Below are positions 1-10,900 of a stretch of 64,000 nucleotides of DNA, in pieces. This DNA comes from Bradysia coprophila (taxonomy: Eukaryota; Arthropoda; Insecta; Diptera; Sciaridae), in assembly GCF_014529535.1 (NCBI RefSeq), contig NW_023503727.1:2728001-2792000 (forward strand), read 5' to 3'. How positions within the stretch are numbered: position 1 is the first letter of the stretch; each line of letters opens with the position of its first letter. The notes under the pieces are model-generated. The model had not been told where the DNA came from, made no database searches, and was given only the letters and a program-made list of their open reading frames with translations. The translations under genes and the position numbers were made by a program.

Positions 1-53
1 TCATTTTAGAAATTGTACTTCAAAGACTGCGTCACACTTTTCTCGAAGAGATT

Positions 54-1150
54 TTTGTTGGGATATCAGTCGTTTTAGAAGTTTTAGAACACTGCTTTTT
101 ATAACAGTTTATAACAGTTTATAAGAGAAATTCAGAAATTCGAAAATTTGACAAAAATCGAAAATTTGACGAAATTCGAAAATTTGACGAAAATTGAAAA
201 TTTGACGAAAATCGAAAATTTGACGAAATTCGGAAATTTGACGAAAATCGAAAATTTGACGAAATTCGAAAATTGGACGAAATTCGAAAATTTGACGAAG
301 AAAGTAATTCTCTATCTGCCACCATTCAAGAAATATCTACAAAACCCCAATTGACCCACCCATTTCCAACTTTCGACATTTTTCACATATGCCCCTCTGT
401 TCTACTCGTAAAACTCTGAGACTTTGCCGAAGAAAGTAACTCTCTATCTCTCATAACCCAAAAAAATATTAGTCCTTTCATCCTACGCTCGAATAGCTCA
501 AAATTTGGTCACTCTCATCACTCTAGCTCAAACGAATCTGCCCCGATTTTTTAAATTATTTTTTTGTTCGAATCGTGTTACGAATACCTTTCATTTGATG
601 GGTCGCACGCCTCTGTAGGTTTCAATACAGCTAAGCTACAGCCGAAAACGCGTTCCCGACCCTCGAAAACCACACTCAGAAACCACTTCGAGGCCAATAA
701 AACAAAATTCTTGTTTTTCCTGGGGTAATGGCGTATCACATTTTCATTTTTATGCCCACCCTGAAGTTCCTGCAAAATTTCATGGAGATTGGCTGACTAG
801 TTTCCGAGATCGACCGTCGATAGATAGACAGATAGACAGAAACATACAGAGTAAGTTGAAAGATTTTGATTGTTTGGGAAAAGTCAATTTGGTGTATTTT
901 GTATGAAAAGTGACCAATTTCAAAACGATGTATCTCCGGCAATTTTAAAGCTACATAGTCGAGTGATAGCTCGTTTTGCTCGTATTTGAAGCGATAATAT
1001 GATAGAATATGTTTTGTGGTGATATAAACCAAAGGGTAGAAACTGAAATGTTCGACTATATATAGTTGCCGCGTCTCAAAAAAATTTTCTTCGTTCTTTT
1101 TTTTGGAAGTTAGACTGCGTCAAGTCCTCCGCTATCGCTCCGGATATGAT
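54..1150. repeat. 1.1-kb dispersed repeat, copy 1
   Basis: This block is nearly identical, in the same orientation, to 58014-59128. Both start at a TTGTTGGGATATCAG-like sequence and contain an 18-bp minisatellite (unit close to AAAATTTGACGAAATTCG, here about 138-298). Both then run through a conserved non-coding stretch, a GATAGACA microsatellite near 817-840, and end near GACTGCGTCAAGTC. Short ORFs on both strands are minisatellite artefacts. It looks like one family of interspersed repeat of unknown class; I see no terminal inverted repeat or transposase. Confidence 0.8.
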
Positions 1151-1189
1151 CTCGGCCATCACACATCGTAGAAAATTCTAATTGGTGTA

Positions 1190-1565
1190 AAAAATGACCA
1201 GAATTACGATAGTTATTTACGTAACAAGTGATAAAAAGTTGAAAAGTAGAGTTTTTGTGTGACTTTGGTTGAACCGAGGCGAGGCTGAGGTCAATAAACG
1301 CACGAAAACGAGACTTTTTATTTTCATCCCGAGTTATGTAATGGATTTTACTTTACTACGGATGTAAAGTGGCCTTTCCCTCACTAGGGGAAATTCTTTA
1401 CAACGTTTGTAAAGTAATAGTACTATTACCAGTGTCGTTTCAAAGCAACCATTCACTGGTATGTAATGTACTATTACTTTACGAGCGAGGGAAAGACTTT
1501 TCCCTAGGTAGGGAAACTGCACATTCCCTCCCGAGTAAAGTAAAACGTTATACTACACTCAGGAA
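1190..1565. repeat. decayed foldback arms
   Basis: Positions about 1209-1350 match the left arm of the small foldback at 4062-4395 (shared AGAGTTTT.GTGTGA, GTCAATAAA and GTAATGGATTTTAC segments). It runs on into a second imperfect inverted repeat at about 1340-1560, with GTAATAGTACTATTAC facing its complement around a central spacer. No coding potential is seen. Confidence 0.55.
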
Positions 1566-2321
1566 AAAATTTGATATTTCGTATCACGATGCGTAAACGT
1601 AGTTCGGGCTAAAGCACTCGGACACTTATACTCTGGATACATCAAATTACTTCACTGGTAATGCATTAAAGAGGGATTCTTTTGAAAAACAGCCTACCGA
1701 AATCGGAATAGAACTCAAAACCACTTTCAAAAAAATTCTTCGAAGCTTGTGTGGCTGGTGTGGTGAAAGGTGATCAAAAAGCGAAAACTTGCACTTTTCT
1801 TACAAAAATTTCTCCAGTTACACGAGCCGTACAGGATCGTGTGGGGTGTCATTAGAAGGGTAATCACATGTACTATTGAGCCGAATAGGGGGATTATTGA
1901 GTTTAAAATTCATCCACACTGAAATATGTGCAGTTGAAGCTTTCAACCGAAAAAGACTGAAAACTTATTCTGGTCTTAAAGATGTTTCTCGAGGTACACG
2001 AAACGTATGTGGTCGTGTGGGATGTCGTTGGAAAGGTAATTTTATGTGCTTTCGAACCTTATGGGGTTTGGATGCATACGCGATGAAATATGCGCACTTA
2101 AACATTTCAACTTCTATTTCATCGTAGATGCATCCAAACCACATAGGACCCTATTTGGTCCAATAGCACATAAAATTACCTTTCAAATGATACCACACAC
2201 GACCATGTACATGGAATGATTCTTTTGAAAAACGGCCTATGTAAATCGAACGCATTCTCTGAGAAAAACAAATTCTTGCGCCTGGATAGATATTGGTCAC
2301 TAGAAGCAAAAACCACCTCCA
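1566..2321. repeat. non-coding stretch with hairpin at 2008-2211
   Basis: No gene is seen. An imperfect inverted repeat spans about 2008-2211: GGAAAGGTAATTTTATGTGC on one arm faces GCACATAAAATTACCTTTC on the other, with a centre near 2105. GATTCTTTTGAAAAAC occurs at about 1676 and again near 2218, so a larger degenerate element may span the region. Confidence 0.5.
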
Positions 2322-4006
2322 AAACGAGCCATCAGAACAGTCGGAGCGTTTGCTGCGACTGAGCCCCGTACAAACCCGTATATCTATTGCGTACGTGACC
2401 CTAGTGCGTCTGTCACCCTACTTTGACCGTAAGCCTATGCGCCGGTTAAAGTAAAATTATTATGTAATGTGTACTGTACATCTTAGAAATTGCGCATAGC
2501 GCAATTACGAAGCCCCGTACGACGTTCCTTTCAAATAAAACAAAAATTTCAAATCGCCCTAAAATTTTAATTTATTGAGTATAAATACACATAGGGCCTA
2601 GTATCGGCCTCAGTCCGAGGATCCAAATTTAATTTTTTTTCAACAACATTCTATTCGGTGTTCGATTACCTTTCAAATGAAACAAAAATTACGAAAAACG
2701 GATGAAATTTGCTCGAGTTATATGTAAAATACACATAGGGCCCTAGTAGCGGCCTTAGTCCAAGGACCCAAATTTAATTTTTTTTTCGACAACATTCTAT
2801 TCGGTGTTCGATTATCTTTCAAATGAAACAAAAATTACGAAAAACGGATGAAATTTACTCGAGTTATATGTGAAATACACATAGGGCCCTAGTAGCATTT
2901 CACTTCTAAGGCCCTAACTCACGGTCCACTCACCCGATTTTAAAAAACTTCTTTTTCCTGGATTGGTATTGACAATACCTATCATTTGCTATGTCATTTA
3001 CATGCCCATCGTTTATTTTGCCATAAATATCACCAAAAGACCTTAAATCACTTAGGTGGCCCTAACTCACGAAGGGCCGACCCGAATATGCCCATCTTCG
3101 AAAAAAAAAATTTTGAAATCGGATTTGATTTACTCAAGATATCGACGTGACAGAGAGACGGACAGACGGCCCAAATTTTTATTGCGGATTCGTCATCTAT
3201 GAACATAGGCATACACTTTGCCCTTACCGTCTGCTTCGAATTCCATCAATTACACACGGCATCGTAATCCTATCAGCCCCTTCGTACTTCGGTATTTACA
3301 ATACCGATCGACAAAAAAAAAGTTTATGAAAATTGGATGACCGACTCGTGAGTTAGACCCCTTGGTGTGAACTAGGTACAGGGCGGCAAGCCGTTTTTGC
3401 TTGTAGGTTGGCCAAATTTGAACGTATTTAGATGGATTTTGCTTTATTAGATAGGTATTGACCGTACCAATCAGGAAAAAGAAATTATGGAATTATGAAA
3501 TTCGATTCACCGAAGCGTGAGCTAGGTCTCTTGGAGTGAGCTTATATGTGGCTACTCGGCCGTACAGTGAACGTGGTGTTTTTTGTTAATATCTCGAGTA
3601 AACGTTGACCGAATTTCATGATTTTTTTTTGTTTGAAAGGTACTTACGAATGTAAAGCAGCCGTACTACTTTCCACCTCCTAACAAAATGGCCGTCGGCC
3701 GCCATTTTGGATTTTTGTAAAATCGATATAAATCGGTGAAAATGATACTTACTTAATTTTAGGTCAATTCGAAATTTGTGTTACATTTGAAAGAAACGTC
3801 GTACGGGGCTTCGTAATTGCGCTATGCGCAATTTTTAAGACGTACACATTTCATAAGAATTTTACTTTACCGACGTTTACGGGCGCAGTAGGCTTACGGT
3901 AAGAGTAGGGCGACGGACGAACTAGGGTCACGTACGCAATAGATGTACGGGTTTGTACGGGGCTCAGTCGCAGCAAACGCTCCGACTGTTCTGACGGCTC
4001 GTTTTT
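2322..4006. mobile_element. composite long-TIR element (CGAGCC/CGTACGGGGC family), copy 1
   Basis: The ends are inverted copies of about 235 bp. ACGAGCC..CAGAACAGTCGG, followed by GCGTTTGCTGCGACTGAG and a TTGCGCATAGCGCAA palindrome on the left, is mirrored on the right. The interior has two to three about 145-bp tandem units containing ACTCGAGTTATATG and CACATAGGGCC, then a GACGGACAGACGG microsatellite-like patch near 3150. The head-to-tail unit seen at 7199-9170 is here followed by an inverted head, so this looks like a foldback or nested composite. No transposase is seen; it is non-autonomous. Confidence 0.7.
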
Positions 4007-4061
4007 TCCCTAGGTTTGTGTGATACGCCACTTTCGACCCAAGGAAAAACAGAAGCATGTG

Positions 4062-4395
4062 ATAGTCATTTGCATAACAAGGGATAAACGGTTGAAAGGT
4101 AAAGTTTTCGTGTGAATTTTGTTTATCAGAGGCGAGGCCGAGGTCAATAAACACACGAAAACGAGACTTCAGCTTTTATTCCGAGTTATATAATGGATTT
4201 TACATGCTAAGGGCGTCGAAATTAATGCTTGAAACATGAAAAACAATTCTTTCGACGTAAAATCCATTACATAATTCGGTCTAAAAGTGAAAGGTCTCGT
4301 TGTCGTGTGTTTATTGACCTCTGCTACGCCTTGGATCACCAAATTCACACGAAAACTCTACTTTTCATCTTTTTATACCTTGTTATGACTATTTT
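4062..4395. mobile_element. small foldback (MITE-like)
   Basis: Long inverted arms surround a spacer at about 4205-4250. On the left, AACAAGGGATAA, GTCAATAAACACACGAAAAC and GTAATGGATTTTAC appear in order, and their complements occur in reverse order on the right (GTAAAATCCATTAC, GTCGTGTGTTTATTGACC, ACCTTGTTATGAC). It is about 330 bp and non-coding. A half-copy lies at about 1209-1350. Confidence 0.75.
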
Positions 4396-4750
4396 TTATT
4401 GAAAGGCCTGCCGTTCGAACCGGATTTCTTGTGAAGCAGCTTCAAGCTGAACTAAAATTTCAGGTTCGACCAGAACTTCACCTGAACCTGAAATTTTCGA
4501 TCTAGGGTTCAACCCAAACCCGAACTTTTATTTTCGGGTTTGACCCGAACCTGACCTGAGCCTGAAATTTTCAGGATGGATTAGGTCGGGTTTGGGTGAC
4601 CAGAGATTACAAAGTTTCGCGAAAAATTTAGGATTACCAGAACCCGACATGATCCATCCTGAAAATTATCAGGTTCAGGTCAGCTTCGGTTCAAACCTGA
4701 AAGTGAAAGTTCAGGTTCGGGCCAGTGTCGGGTCGAACCAATTCAGCTAT
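4396..4750. repeat. CCTGAACCTGAAATT-rich short repeat block, copy 1
   Basis: Many degenerate copies of CAGGTTCG, TGAACCTGAAATT and CGGGTTTGACCCGAAC occur on both strands, giving an imperfectly palindromic block. A related block lies at 11025-11370, and a weaker one with AGGTCAGGTT motifs at about 46195-46330. Non-coding. Confidence 0.65.
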
Positions 4751-4916
4751 TATCTGTTATCAAAATCCTAGAAGGTTCATTTTGATGATCAATAAAACGG
4801 TAAAGAAAACGTATCTCTCGTACGTTGACCTTACCACCTGATATCTTAGACCTATCCCCTTACATCGATCGTTTCACAAGCATCTCATAGAATCTTAATG
4901 TCAAGAAAATACTCAC

Positions 4917-7900
4917 TTTGCACATCACTATCGGTGACTTTGAGGCCAATGCTTCGATCACGCTCTATTTCATCAAACACCAGAATCAATCGATTGCTGA
5001 CACTAATTATTGCGGTCGATTGCATCGATCGCAATTTGCCGGACAAGATCGCCTGTTCGCTCGCATCCTCACCCAGAAAGCTTAAATTCTCGATTCCAAT
5101 TTTGAGCAGACAGCACGTCAGACTGACAAATTCCGGAAAAAAGAGGAGATCTTCCATGTGCTGCACATTTTCCGTGTTGAAGAATCCTTTGATCAATCGG
5201 ACATCCTTCAGAAAGCACAGGAATGTGTTGAGACACGATTCGATGATCTCCTGGCCGACGGCCGTTTTCGTTGCCTCAATGTAGCGCCCTTTTTCGATCC
5301 GAAACGGTGGTAGCACGATTTCGACGATGAATTGGGACGATACGTCGAAGGTGAGGTACTTGGAAATTTTGGCGATGTGATTCATGAACGTTGTCAGTTC
5401 GAAAGACGGTCGGAGCTCGTGGAACCATTGTTTGTAGAGGGCGATGAGATTGCACTCGAAATTGGTTTTGCGTTTTTGCACCTCGCACATAGCGCACTCG
5501 GTGTTGCAGTAAAATATTTTCAGGAAATTGTTTTTGAGGAAGCTCAACGCCGACTTTTGAATACTTTTCGATCTCGCATTGTCGACGATTAGGGCGAAGG
5601 TGCTCAAGTTGGCATTGCAGCAGCATATGTTGTTACGTTGAAAGAATTGGAAAGTGGTCACCAAATTGGCGGTTGAAGCGTATTGCATGATCTGTAGCAG
5701 TAAACTCTCCGACACACAACCGAATTGTGACGTGCTGTCGTGATGATGGAAGCAAGCACTTTTCTTGCCCTTCTTCCGTTTCTTGTTGCTTTTCTTTTTC
5801 ACTTTTTCCGAGGCAGGCAGGTCATGGTTGCGTATGTCGAAAATTGTCTTACACAAAACATTTATCAACTTGGACAGATTCCCACAATTGCCCGGCATTC
5901 CGGTCCCGAAGTACACTTTCACAATATTCAAAATGCAATCGATTCGCGTGGCTAGCACATTAAACATATTGACGCCGATCATGCTGGGATGCTTACGCAT
6001 CTTGTGCAGTATCAGGCATGTAAAGTATATGAATCCGGTCTCATGTTCCGATTGAATAGCGCTCATGCAGTCACCATCACTCAATCCGATGCTTCCGTAT
6101 AGCTTTTCGAATAGCGACAGCACCTTGATATGATCTTCAAACCGTTTAGCGTTCACCATGATATTTTTCATGCACATCAGCAACAGCGTCAAGGCCTTGG
6201 ATCGCAATGGTTCGCGGTTTTCACATTGGAACGCGTCGTTTTTAGCAATCGTACAGTAACACTCAACCGAAAAATTTAGACTTTGCACACAGACACTCTT
6301 TTTGTCGACACTCAGTATGCTCTCTTCGACCGTGAGTTTCATTAACAAATTGAAAATTATCGACGCAATGTAATCACACGAATAGTTGGTTGACTGCCAT
6401 TCCAAGAACTCCGGCGAATGGTACAGTTCTGGGTCGTTCCACACGGCGATGCCGTTAAACAATTCATCTTCCGATGCTGACAAGCTGTATTGAATTCTTG
6501 ATGAATTTTCAGTGAAGATGCTGTCATTGCTTCCTCTGAAGCACAAGAAATTGGGTCAGTAAATTTGTTCGGGCAGGTGAAGCTCCAGCAAAATTTACCG
6601 TTTTTCAGTCGGACGTTTCGGCAATTTCAAATTTTCAATTGATTCGAGCACATTTCGGAGCATCCATAAATTGTCGACCACGCATTTTGTCTTGTATTCG
6701 GGATGGGACAATGTCCACGGATGTGTTGGGAATAGGTTCACCAATAGACTTGTCAATTCTCGGGCGCATATGATTTTCTGTGAATGGAATGATCAAATTG
6801 TTGATTTGAAGTGATTTTGGAATTTCAATCAAAAGCACAACTGACGGAAAAGGCTGACTTAACTGACCTAAACTGAACTGACGAGTGAAAGAACTGAACC
6901 GATTGTACATGTTAGAGTAATTATCAGTTACTGGTAGAGCTTGTTATCTAATACTCTGGTTACTACAACCATGGTACTCTCTGAGCAAAACCACAATTGT
7001 AAATCTTCATTACTGTTCGTCGGCTCTTCAGTTTTCTGTGTTATAACCGTTTGAACAAGTGAAATTCTTGAGCTCAATTTTTATCGAGAACTCAATCTAT
7101 AACATATCACGTTAGTAAATGTTGAAAACGTTCAGTGAATCATGTCGCTTACTCGCTCTAATGATTTACATTGGATACACTATTCTCAGCATCTTATTTA
7201 ACGAGCCGTCAGAACAGTCGGAGCGTTTGCTGCGACTGAGCCCCGTACGAACCCGTACATCTATTGCGCACGTGACCCTAGTGCGTCTGTCATCCTAGTT
7301 GAAGTCAAATTATTATGAAATGTGTACATCTTACAAATTGCGCATAGCGCAATTACGAAGCCCCGTACGACGTTCCTTTCAAATGTAATACAAATTTCAA
7401 GTTGACCTAAAATTTTAATTTATTGAGAGGCCTAAGGCCTAGTTACGGCCTTAGTCCAACGACCCAAATTTAATTTTTTTCAACCTCATTATATTCGACC
7501 TTCCAAATGAAACAAAAATTAGGAAAAACGGATCAAATTTACTCGAGTTATATGCAAAATACACTTAGGGCCGTGTAGCGGGCTTAGTCCAAGGACCCAA
7601 ATTTAATTTTTTTTCAACAACATTCTATTTGGTGTTCGATTACCTTTCAAATGAAACAAAATTTAGGAAAATCGGATCAAATTTACTCGAGTTATATGCA
7701 AAATACACTTAGGGCCGTGGAGAGGCCTTAGTCCAAGGACCCAAATTTTAAATTTTTTTCAACAACATTCTATTCGGTGTTCGATTATCTTTCAAATGAA
7801 ACAAAAATTACGAAAATCGGATCAAATTTACTCGAGTTATATGCAAAATACACTTAGGGCCGTGTAGCGGGCTTAGTCCAAGGACCCAAATTTAATTTTT

Positions 7901-10900
7901 TTTCCAACAACATTCTATTTGGTGTTCGATTACCTTTCAAATGAAACAAAATTTAGGAAAATCGGATCAAATTTACTCGAGTTATATGCAAAATACACTT
8001 AGGGCCGTGGAGAGGCCTTAGTCCAAGGACCCAAATTTTAAATTTTTTTTCAACAACATTCTATTCGGTGTTCGATTATCTTTCAAATGAAACAAAAATT
8101 ACGAAAATCGGATCAAATTTACTCGAGTTATATGCAAAATACACTTAGGGCCGAGTAGCGTCTTTAGTCCAAGGACCCAAATTTAATTTTTTTTCAACAA
8201 CATTCTATTCCTCGTTCGATTACTTTTCAAATGAAACAAAAATTAGGAAAATCGGATCAAATTTACTCGAGTTATATGCAAAATACACTTAGGGCCGTGT
8301 AGCGGGCTTAGTCCAAGGACCCAAATTTAATTTTTTTTCAACAACATTCTATTTGGTGTTCGATTACCTTTCAAATGAAACAAAATTTAGGAAAATCGGA
8401 TCAAATTTACTCGAGTTATATGCAAAATACACTTAGGGCCGTGGAGAGGCCTTAGTCCAAGGACCCAAATTTTAAATTTTTTTTCAACAACATTCTATTC
8501 GGTGTTCGATTATCTTTCAAATGAAACAAAAATTACGAAAATCGGATCAAATTTACTCGAGTTATATGCAAAATACACTTAGGGCCGAGGAGCGGCCTCA
8601 GTCCAAGGACCCAAATTTAAAACGTTCTTCGCCACATTAAATTCGGGCTTCGATTACCTTTCAAATGAAACAAAAATTACGAAAATCGGATCAAATTTAC
8701 TCGAGTTATATGCAAAATACACTTAGGGCCGAGTAGCCTTTCACTTCTAGGGCCATTCACCCGATTTCAATAAACTTTTTTTTCCTGGATCGGTATCAAC
8801 ATTACCTATCTTTTGCTGTTTCATTTACATTTCCAACGTTTTTTTTGCCGTAAATATCCCCAAAAGACCTTAAAGCACTTAGGCGGCCCTAACTCACGAA
8901 GGGCCGACCTAAATATGCCCATCTTCGAACTTAGCCTCACTATTTTGACTATCTTTCAGGAAAAAAAAAATTGAAATCGGATTTGATTTACTCAAGATAT
9001 CGACGTGACGGACAGACAGACGGACAGACGGACAGAAAATTTTTTTATTGCGGATTCGTCATCTATGAACATAGGCAAACACTTTGCCCTTACCGTCTGC
9101 TTCGAATTCCATCAATTACACACGGCATCGTAATCCTATAAGCCCCTTTGTACTTCGTACGGGGCTAAAAATTTAAAGAATATTCTAACTAAAAAGTCGT
9201 TTCATAATCCGACTTAAAAGAGGAGCTCCGATGTCATTTTATAGAATTATTCCAAGAAATTAAATTGACCCAACACTCAGGCCGTATCTTTGCTGAACTT
9301 TAAGTTCTCATTAGCGTTTTAAACTTACACAATGTCAACAACCTTTTACTTTGAGCTGAATGACAGGCCGTTATAAGCTAAATATGTACACATTGGTTTG
9401 CGGTTCGTGGGGTCTCTATCTAGTTTTATCAGCTGTCATCAATTGGGATTGGAACAAAATTTCGACACAATTTATAGACAGTGGACCTGCTTAGGCTGAA
9501 AAAAGCGCTTAATCGTGCATCTTAGGAAATCGTTATAACGATGATAGTAGGTTGTTCCGTCTCGTTTCCTGATTCTAAATTGATGTGGGGAAAAGACGGT
9601 AGCTCAATGGTTCTCCGGTGAGCGGCCGTTATGACCTTTTTTTCTATGATTTTTCATTCGTGAGCGAGAAGAGATATCAATCCACTTCCAAAGGATAAGT
9701 TATAGAGAAAGGTCTAAAATTTTTTTCGGTGAAATTTATTTTTTGACATTTGAATCCAAAATGGCGGAAAAAATTGGTCAAAGTCGAAAAATATTTTTTT
9801 CTCAAAGGAAAATCTCTGAAAACGATAGAAAGACTGTAAACTCGCAAAAATTTTCTTCAAAATGTTTATGGAGAATTTAAAGAGCTATGAGAAGAAGGAA
9901 AGAAGGAAACCCAGAAAAACTTGACAAAAATCCTTCAAATTACTCAAATTCTAGAACTGATGGTATACCATGTAAGGTGGTGGAATTTTAGGAACTAACA
10001 TAATATAATCTCAACAATCCCAAACGTCCAGAAGGGAATCCAATAAAACCTCAGAAATCCTTCATAATACTTACGTTCTAGAGCTGGAAACATATTGTTC
10101 ATGTGCAGTGACATAATTTTAGGAACTGACCCACTACCACCTCAACAGTTCAATATATCCTGAAGAGAATCAAAAAAAAACTCAGAGATCCTTGAAAATC
10201 CTTAAATTCTAGAACAGGGAGCATGTTTCCGTGAAAATATGAAACTCGGTTACGCCTTGAGTTACTAAAATTTACAGAAAATACAACTTTATACAACAAT
10301 AAAAAACGAAAACGTAGCTCTTTACATTCTCTATTACAGTCAAAGGCAGTCAATTTTCAGCATAAATTTGCTTCAGCTGTTTTTCAGCTGATCCACACAT
10401 ACAATCAAAGCTGGTTTTCCTTGTTCATACGGTTGAAGCTGCTACACGCACGCGCATGATAGTGGTAAAACCGTAAAAAGACGTATAAACGGTTGTGATT
10501 GTTTGTATGGATCAGCTGAAAAACAGCTGAAGCTAATTTATGCTGAAAATTGACTGCCTTTGACTGTAAACCTTTTGAAGAAAATTTTTGAAGAATTTTT
10601 GTTTTCTCATCGTTTTCAGAGATTTTCCTTTGAGAAAAAAATATTTTTCGACTTTGACCAATTTTTTCCGCCATTTTGGATTCAAATGTCAAAAAATAAA
10701 TTTCACCAAAAAAAAATTTAGACTTTTCTCTATAACTTATCCTTTGGAAGTGGATTGATATCTCTTCTCGCTCACGAATGAAAAATCATAGAAAAAAAGG
10801 GTCATAACTGCCGCTCACCAGAGAACCATTGAGCTGCCGTCTTGGCCCCACATCAATTTAGAATCAGGAATCGATACAGAACAACCTACAATCATCGTTA

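Noticed and set aside
4885..4916. Stop at 4885-4887 as the end of the LYST-like protein
   Set aside because: The sequence at 4916 is a consensus GTGAGT donor and the family is several times longer, so the stop is most likely intronic.
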